Source of the DNA: Gammaproteobacteria bacterium | Lineage (GTDB): Bacteria > Pseudomonadota > Gammaproteobacteria > Pseudomonadales > UBA5518 | Assembly: GCA_016705365.1 (NCBI GenBank) | Contig: JADIYI010000008.1 | Coordinates: 1,240,001 to 1,304,000, forward strand | Direction of reading: 5' to 3' | Length of the DNA stretch: 64,000 bases | Shown: one piece after another, positions 44,496 through 54,100 of the stretch | Numbering within the stretch: position 1 is the stretch's first letter | How the letters are laid out: each line of letters opens with the position of its first letter | Translations under genes and position numbers: made by a program | The notes under the pieces: generated by a model | Databases searched by the model: none | What the model was told of the DNA's origin: nothing | The model's input: only the letters and a program-made list of their open reading frames with translations

Positions 44496-45950
44496 TCAGG
44501 CCGCGGTGCCGGGTTGCGCGAGGTGCCAGTCGGTGGCCTGCTGGAAGCGATGCGCCACGTTGAGCAGCAGCGCCTCCTGCAGATGATTGCCGATCAGCTG
44601 GATGCCGATCGGCAGCCCCCGGCTCAGCCCGCCTGGCATTGACAGCGCCGGCAGCCCCGCGAGGTTGGCGGCAATCGTGTACACGTCTTCGAGGTACATG
44701 GTGACGGGGTCCGCGCTCTTTTCCCCGAAACGGAAAGCCGGCGAGGGCGAGGAAGGCCCCGCGATCACGTCAACCCGGGCAAAGGCGGCGCGGAAATCCT
44801 CCGCGATCAGCCGCCGGATTTTCTGCGCCTGGCGGTAATAGGCGTCGTAATACCCCGCCGACAGGGCGTAGGTGCCAACCAGGATCCGTCTTTTCACCTC
44901 GTCGCCGAAGCCCTCGGCACGGGTGCGGGAATACATGTCGTGGAGGTCGCCCGGATTCTTGCAGCGGTAGCCGTAACGCACGCCGTCGTAGCGGGCGAGG
45001 TTGGTGGAGCATTCGGCCGGTGCAATGACGTAGTAGGCGGGAACCGACAGCCGGGTATGCGGCAGACTGATCTCGTGCACGCTGGCGCCGAGGTCCTGCA
45101 GCCGGGCGAGGCCCGCGTGCACCGCCTGCTCGATCGCGGGGTCGAGTCCGGAATCGAAGTATTCGCGCGGCACCCCTATCCGCAGCCCCGCGATGTCGTC
45201 TTCGAGGGAGTCACTGTAGTCCGCAACCGGTGCGTCGATGCTGGTGGAATCCCGCGGATCGAACCCGGCCATGGCGCCGAGCAGCAGGGCAACATCGGCG
45301 GCGGAGCGGGCCATCACCCCGCCTTGGTCGAGGCTCGAGGCAAAAGCGATCATGCCATGGCGCGAGACCCTGCCGTAGGTTGGCTTGATGCCGGTGATCC
45401 CGCACAGTGCGGCAGGCTGGCGGATCGAGCCACCGGTATCCGTGGCCGTGGCGGCCGGCACCAGGCGCGCGGCAACCGCGGCTGCCGAGCCACCCGAGGA
45501 TCCGCCCGGCACGCGACCGGTGTCCCAGGGATTGCGTACCGCTCCGTAATAGCTGGTTTCATTGGATGAGCCCATCGCGAACTCGTCCATATTGGTCTTG
45601 CCAAGCGTCACACAACCGGCAGCGGCCAAGCGACTGACCACGGTCGCGTCATAGGGCGGAAAGAAGTTGTCGAGCATGCGCGAGCCGCAGGAGGTGCGCA
45701 GGCCCGCGGTGCAGAAGATGTCCTTGTGGGCGATCGGCACCCCGCACAGCGGGCCGCCTTCGCCGCGCCCGCGTTGCTCGTCGGCGCGGCGGGCGGCCGC
45801 GAGGGCGCCTTCGTGGTCGATGGTGATGAAGGCATTCAATTCCGTGTTGCGGGTCTCGATGCGTTCGAGCAGATGCCGGGTGATTTCCAGCGAGGAAAAG
45901 CTGCGCCGCTCGAGCGCGGCACCGATCTCGAGCAATGTCAGTTCGTGCAT
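44496..45950 (-). CDS. gatA: Asp-tRNA(Asn)/Glu-tRNA(Gln) amidotransferase subunit A
   Basis: A 484-residue amidase-signature enzyme that releases ammonia from Gln. The catalytic Lys is in IAHKDIF (about 74-80), with GGSSGGSAAAV (about 147-157) and TDTGGSIRQPA carrying the nucleophilic Ser (about 173). ATG 45948-45950 gives the family start (MHELTLLEIG); the frame runs further upstream but has no support. Confidence 0.97.
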   Translation of the reverse strand: MHELTLLEIGAALERRSFSSLEITRHLLERIETRNTELNAFITIDHEGALAAARRADEQRGRGEGGPLCGVPIAHKDIFCTAGLRTSCGSRMLDNFFPPYDATVVSRLAAAGCVTLGKTNMDEFAMGSSNETSYYGAVRNPWDTGRVPGGSSGGSAAAVAARLVPAATATDTGGSIRQPAALCGITGIKPTYGRVSRHGMIAFASSLDQGGVMARSAADVALLLGAMAGFDPRDSTSIDAPVADYSDSLEDDIAGLRIGVPREYFDSGLDPAIEQAVHAGLARLQDLGASVHEISLPHTRLSVPAYYVIAPAECSTNLARYDGVRYGYRCKNPGDLHDMYSRTRAEGFGDEVKRRILVGTYALSAGYYDAYYRQAQKIRRLIAEDFRAAFARVDVIAGPSSPSPAFRFGEKSADPVTMYLEDVYTIAANLAGLPALSMPGGLSRGLPIGIQLIGNHLQEALLLNVAHRFQQATDWHLAQPGTAA

Positions 45951-45975
45951 GGCGGGGTTCCTGGGTGCCGGATAC

Positions 45976-46263
45976 TCACTCGATGACCCGGGGGACCAGG
46001 TAGAGGCCCTCCGCGGTGGCGGGAGCCAGCGCCTGGAAGCTCTCGCGCTGGTCGCACTCGCTGACCTCGTCGGCACGCAGTCGCTGGATCGCATCCAGCG
46101 GATTGGCCATGGGCTCAACACCGGCGGTATCGACGGCCTGCATCTGGTCGATCATCGCAAGAATGTCGCCGATGCGCCGGGTAACATCGGTAACGGTGGC
46201 TTCATCGAGACGCAACCGGGCGAGTTCCGCCACCCGTGAAATATCCTGTTCGGTAATAGGCAT
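45976..46263 (-). CDS. gatC: Asp-tRNA(Asn)/Glu-tRNA(Gln) amidotransferase subunit C
   Basis: A 95-residue stabilising subunit of GatCAB, with VAELARLRLDE near the start and the terminal YLVPRVIE. It is the first gene of the gatCAB operon. The 217-bp gap to mreB holds divergent promoters; I could not assign strong boxes. Confidence 0.95.
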   Translation of the reverse strand: MPITEQDISRVAELARLRLDEATVTDVTRRIGDILAMIDQMQAVDTAGVEPMANPLDAIQRLRADEVSECDQRESFQALAPATAEGLYLVPRVIE

Positions 46264-46480
46264 CCTTGAGGTTCCAACAAGCGGCCGTGCGGACGGATCA
46301 GCGCCGCCCGCCGGCCTCGATGACCGGGAGTCTGGAAATAATGCGCCGATATCGGCTTCGAGGCGCGTAAACTATCATAATTGTGCCTTGCCCTGAATAC
46401 ACGGCATTGATAGATTGATCTGTTTATGAGCGGCCCACCAACACTGGCTGGCGCCATCACCCGAGGTATGAAGCAGCAGC

Positions 46481-47518
46481 ATGTTCAAGAGAATCCGCGG
46501 TCTGTTCTCCAACGATCTTTCGATCGATCTTGGCACGGCCAATACCCTGATCTACGTGCGCGACCAAGGCATCGTGCTCGATGAACCCTCGGTCGTGGCA
46601 ATCAGGGTACACAACGGGCAGAAAACCATCGAGGCGGTGGGAACCGATGCCAAGCGCATGTTGGGCCGCACTCCCGGGAACATCACGGCTATCCGGCCGT
46701 TGAAGGATGGCGTGATCGCGGACTTCCAGGTCACCGAGAAAATGTTGCAGCATTTCATCGCCAAGGCGCACCAGCACAGCTTTATCCGGCCCAGTCCCCG
46801 GGTGCTCGTCTGCGTTCCCTGCAAATCGACCCAGGTGGAGCGACGCGCGATTCGTGAATCGGCCTACGGTGCCGGTGCCCGTGATGTGCGTCTGATCGAG
46901 GAGCCGATGGCTGCGGCGATCGGCGCCGGCCTGTCGGTCGAGGAGGCCAGCGGATCGATGGTGGTCGATATCGGCGGCGGTACCACGGAAATTGCGATCA
47001 TCTCGCTGAACGGCGTGGTTTATTCGGATTCGGTGCGCATCGGCGGTGACCGCTTCGACGAAGCGATAGTGACTTATGTGCGGCGCACTTACGGCAGCCT
47101 GATCGGGGATGCCACCGCCGAGCGCATCAAGCAGGAAATCGGCTGCGCGCTGGCCGGCGGAGAGTTGCGCGAAATCGATGTGCGCGGACGCAACCTTGCC
47201 GAAGGCGTTCCGCGCTCCTTCACTCTGAACAGCGACGAAATACTCGATGCATTGCAGGAACCGCTCAATATCATCGTGCAGGCGGTAAAAGGTGCGCTCG
47301 AGCAATCCCCGCCCGAACTGGCCTCGGATATCGCGGAAAGCGGTATCGTGCTCACCGGCGGCGGGGCATTGCTGCGTGACATCGACCGGCTCATCGAACG
47401 CGAAACCGGTCTGCCGGTAATCGTCGCCGAAGATCCCCTGACCTGTGTTGCGCGCGGCGGGGGCAAAGCCCTCGAAATGATGGACCGCAAGAGCCTGGAA
47501 CTGCTCTCGTCCGACTGA
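46481..47518 (+). CDS. mreB: Rod-shape protein MreB (bacterial actin)
   Basis: A 345-residue actin fold: phosphate-1 SIDLGTANTLIYV (15-27), phosphate-2 VVDIGGGTTEIAI (about 163-175) and the adenosine loop TGGGALL (about 290). It polymerises under the inner membrane and directs lateral wall synthesis with MreC, MreD and RodA/PBP2. The organism is therefore probably rod-shaped. Confidence 0.98.
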   Translation: MFKRIRGLFSNDLSIDLGTANTLIYVRDQGIVLDEPSVVAIRVHNGQKTIEAVGTDAKRMLGRTPGNITAIRPLKDGVIADFQVTEKMLQHFIAKAHQHSFIRPSPRVLVCVPCKSTQVERRAIRESAYGAGARDVRLIEEPMAAAIGAGLSVEEASGSMVVDIGGGTTEIAIISLNGVVYSDSVRIGGDRFDEAIVTYVRRTYGSLIGDATAERIKQEIGCALAGGELREIDVRGRNLAEGVPRSFTLNSDEILDALQEPLNIIVQAVKGALEQSPPELASDIAESGIVLTGGGALLRDIDRLIERETGLPVIVAEDPLTCVARGGGKALEMMDRKSLELLSSD

Positions 47519-47616
47519 TTCCGGCCGGATGATGGCGGTGCCGCGGCATCTTGCGCAGCGGGGCGCGGCACCGGAGAGCACGTGATTGCGGGCTGCTGTC
47601 GACTGGGAGAGCCGTC

Positions 47617-48486
47617 ATAAAACCGATATTTCGCAGCGAACCATCCATCGGCGCGCGACTGCTGGCGCTGGTGCTTGCCGCGTTGCTGCTGATGCTGGCG
47701 GACTGGCGTCTCGGTTTGCTGGCGCCGGGGCGAGCAGTGCTCGGCGATGCCGCGGTGCCGCTCTACTGGATCGGCAATCTGCCGGCCCGGATCGCCGACT
47801 GGTTCGACGGTGTGTTCACCACGCGCGAAGCCCTGGTCGAGGAAAACCGGGCCTTGCGCGGCGAAGCGCTGGTGTTGCGTGCCCGCACCCAGCGGCTGGC
47901 GGCGCTGGCCGCGGAAAATGTGCGGCTGCGCGAGTTGCTGCATTCAACGGCATTGCTGGACGAGAAACTTCTGGTGGCGGAAATCATCGGGGTTTCTCCG
48001 GATCTCGGCAACCAGACCGTGGTCATAGACAAGGGGAGTGCGCAGGGGCTGGCGCGGGGACAGGCCGTCATCGACGCTTACGGATTGTTCGGCCAGGTCG
48101 TGGAAGTCGGGCGCTTCAGCAGCCGGGTGCTGCTGCTCACCGACACCACCCACGCCGTTCCGGCGCAGGTGGTGCGCAACGGGGTCAGGCTGATCGTGGA
48201 AGGCACGGGACGCATTGACGTACTGGACGTAAACCATGTTTCTTCCAACATGGATGTTCGTCCGGGTGACCTGCTGGTGAGTTCGGGTCTGGGCCAGCGC
48301 TTTCCCGGCGGGTATCCGGTGGCCGTGGTCGAATCGGTGACCAACGACGCAGGGCGCACTTTTGCGGTGGTACAGGCGCGCCCCAGCGCGCAACTCGATC
48401 GCAGCCGTCATGTGATGGTGGTCACCGTGGCGGCGGATTCCGCGGTGCGCGAGCCTCCGGCCACGCCGGGTCCGGAGCCGGAATGA
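47617..48486 (+). CDS. mreC: Rod-shape-determining protein MreC, apparent AUA start
   Basis: A protein of about 289 residues. It has a short cytoplasmic part, one membrane helix (LLALVLAALLLMLADW, about 13-28), a coiled coil (about 70-110) and two periplasmic beta barrels. The family start aligns with the codons ATA-AAA-CCG at 47617. A strong GGGAG sits 7 nt before the ATA, and no ATG, GTG or TTG is in frame nearby. The only ATG in frame, at 47551, would add 22 unlikely Arg-rich residues. AUA is a rare start, so I give moderate confidence to it. Confidence 0.85.
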   Translation: MKPIFRSEPSIGARLLALVLAALLLMLADWRLGLLAPGRAVLGDAAVPLYWIGNLPARIADWFDGVFTTREALVEENRALRGEALVLRARTQRLAALAAENVRLRELLHSTALLDEKLLVAEIIGVSPDLGNQTVVIDKGSAQGLARGQAVIDAYGLFGQVVEVGRFSSRVLLLTDTTHAVPAQVVRNGVRLIVEGTGRIDVLDVNHVSSNMDVRPGDLLVSSGLGQRFPGGYPVAVVESVTNDAGRTFAVVQARPSAQLDRSRHVMVVTVAADSAVREPPATPGPEPE

Positions 48487-48983
48487 GTACGGCCAGGAGC
48501 GGCGAGTTTCCGCTTGCGGTCGGCTTTTCGGGCCTGATCGCACTGGTGCTGTCATTGATGGCACTGCCTGTCTGGTTGATGGCGGCGCGCCCTGACTGGC
48601 TGGGACTATGGGCGATCTACTGGATTACACGCCAACCGGCCCGTATCGGGATGGGTGGGGCGTGGCTGGCGGGTTTACTGATGGATGTTGTCGGAGGAGC
48701 AGTTCTCGGACGTCATGCGCTGGCGCTGGGGGTGGTTGCCTATGCGAGCCTGATACTGCGGGGGCGTATGCACATCTATACGTTGCCGCAACAGATGGCG
48801 CTGGTATTCCTGGTGACGACCCTCGACCAGCTGCTGTGTCATTGGGTACAGAATCTCAGCGGCCACAGCACTCCGAATCTTTCATTCCTGATGGGCCCGG
48901 TGGCCAGCGCGCTTCTTTGGCCGATGCTGGCAATGATCGGCGCGCGCGATGCAACCATGCAAAGCTGGAGGTTGCCGCATTAG
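48483..48983 (+). CDS. mreD: Rod-shape-determining protein MreD
   Basis: A 166-residue inner-membrane protein with about five hydrophobic helices (for example LIALVLSLMALPVWLMAA). It partners MreC in the elongasome. The ATG overlaps the mreC stop. Confidence 0.93.
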   Translation: MSTARSGEFPLAVGFSGLIALVLSLMALPVWLMAARPDWLGLWAIYWITRQPARIGMGGAWLAGLLMDVVGGAVLGRHALALGVVAYASLILRGRMHIYTLPQQMALVFLVTTLDQLLCHWVQNLSGHSTPNLSFLMGPVASALLWPMLAMIGARDATMQSWRLPH

Positions 48984-49017
48984 CCGCGGGCAGCGTGCCG
49001 GGCGATGCCTTGATCCG

Positions 49018-49635
49018 ATGAACGATCGCAACGCGGACTTCTATCTCGCTTCGGCCTCGCCGCGGCGTCACGATTTGCTGCTCCAGCTGGGTTATCGCTT
49101 TGCGGTGCTGCCGGTCGCTATCGATGAGCGGGCCCAAGCCGGCGAAAGCGGGGAGGCGTTCGTGCGCCGCACCGCAATCGGCAAGGCGATGGCGGGATGG
49201 CGCGTGGTGGAAACCGGGATTGCCCTGCCTGTGCTCGGTGCGGACACCGCGGTGGTGGTCGACGGACAGATTCTGGGCAAACCCGAGGATGCCGCGGATG
49301 CGGCCCGGATGCTCGGACTGCTGTCGGGGCGCACACACCGGGTGCTCACGGCGGTTGCCGTGACCTCAGGCGCGACGACCCGGGCCGAACTCAGCGAGAC
49401 CACGGTGTTGTTCAGGGATATCGAGGCCCACGAAATCCGCCGTTATTGGGACACCGGCGAGCCCCGTGACAAGGCCGGAGCCTATGCCATACAGGGTCTC
49501 GCCGCGGTATTCGTTGCGCGAATCGAGGGCAGTTTCTCGGGGGTGGTGGGTTTGCCGCTGTTCGAAACCTCGAGCTTGCTGCAATCCATCGGGGTGCGAG
49601 GCTGGCAGCGGGCCGGGTCTGACGATGAGCGATGA
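49018..49635 (+). CDS. Maf-family nucleotide pyrophosphatase
   Basis: A 205-residue protein with the Maf signature ASASPRRHDLL (about 11-21) and GADTAVVVDGQILGKP (about 75-90). Maf proteins hydrolyse non-canonical nucleoside triphosphates such as m5UTP or dTTP. The start at 49018 is set by homology, and its end overlaps rng by 11 nt. The position after mreBCD is typical of the YhdE type. Confidence 0.93.
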   Translation: MNDRNADFYLASASPRRHDLLLQLGYRFAVLPVAIDERAQAGESGEAFVRRTAIGKAMAGWRVVETGIALPVLGADTAVVVDGQILGKPEDAADAARMLGLLSGRTHRVLTAVAVTSGATTRAELSETTVLFRDIEAHEIRRYWDTGEPRDKAGAYAIQGLAAVFVARIEGSFSGVVGLPLFETSSLLQSIGVRGWQRAGSDDER

Positions 49636-51103
49636 GATCCTGATCAATTCGACACCGGTGCAGACGCGGGTGGCGCTCGTGGAAGGCGGTGCGCTGGCCG
49701 AGATCTACGTCGAACGGCACAGTCACAAGGGCCTCGTCGGCAACATCTATCTCGGCAAGGTCATGCGCGTGCTGCCCGGGATGCAGGCGGCGTTCGTGGA
49801 TATTGGCCTGGAGCGGGCAAGTTTTCTCCATGCGAGCGACCTGGCGATATTCGACGGGAGCGGCAATGAACTGCGCCATGACGAGGCACGCGACATCCGC
49901 GAACTGATTGGCGAAGGACAGTCGATCGCTGTGCAGGTGGTGAAGGATCCGCTTGGCAGCAAGGGGGCACGCCTCACCACGCACCTGTCGATCTCCTCCC
50001 GTTACCTGGTATTCGTGCCGCACACGCGTCATGTCGGAATTTCCCAGCGCATCGAGGATGACCGGGAGCGTGAGCGCCTGCGAACCCTGGTGGAGCGCGT
50101 GAGTGCTTCGGCGCAGCCTGCCGCTCCCGGCGGCTTCATCATTCGCACCGCGGCAGAGGGCGTGGGCGCGGAAGCGATCGAGAGCGATTTGCGGTTTCTG
50201 GTCAAACTCTGGGCGTCGCTGCGCGAATCGATCGCCCGCGCCAGCGCGCCGTCGCTGATCCATGCGGACCTGCCACTCACGATGCGCACCCTGCGCGACC
50301 TGGTGCGCACCGATGTCGAGAAAATCCGCATCGACTCGGCGGAGAACTTCGAGCGCCTGCGCTCGTTTGCCGGCCAGTTCGTGCCGGAGGCGGTCGAACG
50401 GCTCGAGTTGTATACTGGCGAGCGTCCGATATTCGATCTCTTCGGCGTCGAGGACGAGATCGAAAAAGCGCTGGGACGTCGTGTCCAGCTCAAATCGGGT
50501 GGCTATCTCATCGTGGACCAGACCGAGGCGATGACCACCATAGACGTGAATACCGGCGCCTTCGTGGGCAGTCGAAATCCCGAGGAGACCATATTCAAGA
50601 CCAATCTCGAGGCGGCTGCGGCACTGGCGCGCCAGTTGCGGGTGCGCAATCTGGGCGGCATCATCATCGTCGATTTCATCGACATGAAGGATCCCGAGCA
50701 CCGCCGCCAGGTTTTGCGCAATCTCGAGCGTGCGCTGGAGCGTGACCACACCAGGACCGCCATCAGCCAGGTATCGGATCTGGGGCTGGTGCAGATGACC
50801 CGCAAGCGCACCCGCGAAAGCCTCGAGCGCACGCTTTGCGAAACCTGCTCGACCTGTCAGGGGCGCGGCACGATCAAGTCGGCGGAGACGGTTTGTTACG
50901 AGATATTCCGTGAAATCCTGCGCGAGGCACGCAGCTACGACAACGACACCTTGCTGGTGCTCGCCGCGCAATCGGTGGTCGATCGCCTGCTCGATGAGGA
51001 ATCGGGAAACCTGGCGGACCTGGAGGAGTTCATCGGCAAGACGATCCGCTTGCGGGTGGAGACTCTGTATTCGCAGGAACAGTATGACGTCGTGCTGTTG
51101 TGA
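49625..51103 (+). CDS. rng: Ribonuclease G
   Basis: A 492-residue endoribonuclease for rRNA 5' processing and mRNA decay. An S1 domain (GLVGNIYLGKVMRVLPGMQA, about 38-57) is followed by the catalytic DFIDMKD with its metal-binding Asp residues (about 350) and the zinc link CETCSTCQG (about 408). ATG 49625 starts the family sequence SDEILINSTP. Confidence 0.96.
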   Translation: MSDEILINSTPVQTRVALVEGGALAEIYVERHSHKGLVGNIYLGKVMRVLPGMQAAFVDIGLERASFLHASDLAIFDGSGNELRHDEARDIRELIGEGQSIAVQVVKDPLGSKGARLTTHLSISSRYLVFVPHTRHVGISQRIEDDRERERLRTLVERVSASAQPAAPGGFIIRTAAEGVGAEAIESDLRFLVKLWASLRESIARASAPSLIHADLPLTMRTLRDLVRTDVEKIRIDSAENFERLRSFAGQFVPEAVERLELYTGERPIFDLFGVEDEIEKALGRRVQLKSGGYLIVDQTEAMTTIDVNTGAFVGSRNPEETIFKTNLEAAAALARQLRVRNLGGIIIVDFIDMKDPEHRRQVLRNLERALERDHTRTAISQVSDLGLVQMTRKRTRESLERTLCETCSTCQGRGTIKSAETVCYEIFREILREARSYDNDTLLVLAAQSVVDRLLDEESGNLADLEEFIGKTIRLRVETLYSQEQYDVVLL

Positions 51104-51131
51104 TGGGTGTTGAGGTGAGGGACTCCGGGCG

Positions 51132-54100
51132 ATGAAATCGGGGCTGCGCCGGCTGGCGGTATGGAGCTGGTATCTTGCCGCCCTGGTGCTGGTGCTCAGC
51201 GCGTCGCTGGTGAGTCTCGGGCAGTATTATTTTCCGTATCTGGGTGAATACAGGGAGCCGTTGCTGCGCCGCGCTGCCGCAGAGCTGCCGTTCGGTATCG
51301 AGATCACCGGTTTGAACGCGGAGTGGACCGGGCTGGCGCCGACTTTCCATGTTCAGGGCCTGCGCCTGTATGCGCGCAACGAGCCCGCTGTCACGATCCT
51401 GTCATCGAGCCGCTGCGAAATCCGTATCGACATCCTGCGCTCGCTGTTCAGTCTGGCGCCGCGTTTGCGCAAGATCGTTGCCGAGAACGTTGCGCTCGAA
51501 TTCCTCGAGATGGCCGATGGCAGCTGGCGAATGGCCGGCGTCGGCGACAGCCGGTCGCGGTCCAACCCGGAGGAAATCATCGCGTTTTTCCTCGCCATCG
51601 AGGAAATCGAATTGCACCAGACGAGGCTGCTGCTCAAGGCGCGCTCGGGCGCGCCGATCGAGACCCGCGGCGCGCTGTTGTTGATGGAAAATTACCGGCG
51701 CTTCCGGCGGCTGCAGATTTCCGCCCGCGAGGATGCGAGTGACGGGGATCTGAATGTGCTTCTGGAGGCCCATGGCGATCCGCGCAAGTCCGGGGATTTC
51801 GATGCCGCGGCGTATATCGATCTGCACAATATTCAGCTCGCCCGTTTTCAACCCCTGCTGGGCGCAAGGCTCAAGCTGCCCGATGCCGGGTTGAACGGCA
51901 AGATCTGGGCCCGCATGGAGGCCGGGGGGCGGCTTTCCTGGCAAGGGGATCTGAAGGCAGCGAAAGTCGAGCTCACCGGGCCCTGGAAAGGTCGTCAGTT
52001 GGCGGCGGTGCACAATCTCGAGTTGCGTGCCGCGGGTGAATGGGCGGCAGGTCGCGGCACGCTGTGGGTTGATCGCCTGGCGCTCGAATGGTATGGGGAA
52101 TCGCTTGCGCTGGAGCGTCTGCGGCTCGATGTGTCAGGCGACGCGCAAGCCCGCAATGTCGAAATCGGAGCGGACTACCTCGACCTGGGTGCGGTGGCCG
52201 GCGTGCTGCATTCCAGCGCGCTGCTCACCGGGCCGTGGGGCGATGCGTTGGCCGAGCTGGCGCCTTACGGCGGTCTGGCGGATGCGCGTATGAGCCTGGC
52301 GTTGCGTCCGTCCGCGCCCGCGGACTTCCGCCTGCGGGCACGGATGATCGACGTGTCGGTATCGCCGTGGAAGCATGCACCCGGCGTGCGCAATGCCGAG
52401 GGCTATCTCGAAGTCACGCCGGGAGGCGGTCATGCGGAGATTGCGAGTGGCGCGATCTCCCTGGAGTTCCCGCGCATCTACGATCATGACCTGGCTTTCG
52501 ACAGCATATCCGGGCGAGTGAGCTGGCTGCGTGACGCCGACGGGGTGCGTGTCGGCAGCGAGTTGCTGCGCCTGGTCGACGGGGAAACCGAGCTTGGCGC
52601 GCGCTTCGATCTCGAGTTTCACCGTGATCCTCAGCTCGACGACCAGATCTCGCTGGCGGTTGGGTTGCGCCATGCGCAAGCCTCGGCGCGTGCCAAGTAC
52701 ATCCCCTACCTGGTCGATTCGGGCTTGCGTGACTGGCTGGATGCCAACATTCAGGGCGGCAGGGTGGATGTCGGGGCACTCGCCTACCACGCGATTTTCG
52801 CGCGCCCGGAGCATGCGGCTTCCAGCAAGCTGCAGCTGGGGCTCGATGTGCGTGACGCCGCGCTGAGCTTTCACCCCGAGTGGCCACCGGTGAGCGGAGT
52901 CGACGGGCGTTTCGTGCTCGATGGCGCGCGGGTCGAGGTTCGCGCGCATGCGGGACGCATGCTGCAGAGCGACATCGGGCAGGCGGAGGTTGAAATCACG
53001 CCGGCCAGTGACGGCAAACGCTTGCGTGTCCATGGTCGTCTGAGCGGCGATCTCGCTGACGGGTTGCGGGTCATCAACGAATCTCCGCTGGCGGCAGTTA
53101 CCGGCGGCGCATTGCGCAGCTGGACCGCGCACGGCGATCTTGGTGTGGCACTCGATCTCGACATGCCGCTGGGCGGTTCGCTGGATCCGGAGAAATCGCG
53201 GTTGCGGGTGAGCGCGGATATCGCAGGGGCGGAGGTTTATCTGGGCGACCAGGATCTGCCGATCGAGACGGCGCGGGGGCATATTGTCTATGACCTTGCC
53301 AGTGGATTGAGCAGTGACTCGCTGACCGGAAAATTGTGGGGTCTGCCGCTGCGCGCGGCTATTTCCGAGCGTGAGCCGGGATCGCGGCTGATGGCGATAA
53401 ACGTGCTCGGATCCGCGCACCCGCAGCGCGTTGCCCAGTGGCTCGGCGTGGATCCTGCGGGTTATCTGTCCGGAACCAGTGCGTTTCGCCTGCGCATCGA
53501 ACAGCAGCCGGAAGGCGGGATGCGCAGCGTGCTCGATTCTGATCTTGTCGGCGCTGGCAGTTCGTTGCCCGCGCCGCTTGGCAAGAGCGCCGAGGCAGCC
53601 CTGGCGCTGCATGTCGAATCGCTGCCGTTGGCAGCCGGCAACGAGATCCATATCACGCTCGATCAGCTTTTGCAGTCGGCGTTGCTGCGCGATCGCAACG
53701 GGAGCTGGTCCGGAGAGGTGATCCTGGGCGCAGAGGCGCATGGAGGCGGGCAGGGTCTGCGTGTCAGCGGTGCGCTGGAGGATGCGGATGCGGGCGGCTG
53801 GATTCAGGCCAGTCAGCGGCTGCTGAGCGCCAATCCGCGCGGCGACATGAGCAGCGATCACGGCCTGCGTTTCGACGGGTTGCAGTTCCGCTCCGCAAGC
53901 TTGCTGTCGGCGACCCTCCACGGGCTACGCCTCGATTCGCGCCGGGAACAGCAGGATTTCGTGCTCGTATTCACGTCTGATGTGCTGGCTGGCGAGTTCC
54001 GGGTGCCGGGAGATCATGCATTGCCATACGGGTTGAAGTTATCGGACATTCAATTGCAGCCGTTCATGGCGTCAACCGACGGCAGTGACCGTCGCAAGCG

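Noticed and set aside
52134..53921. Long antisense frame (595 codons) inside yhdP
   Set aside because: It lies within a clearly coding gene, its composition is that of a high-GC shadow frame, and it has no recognisable domain.
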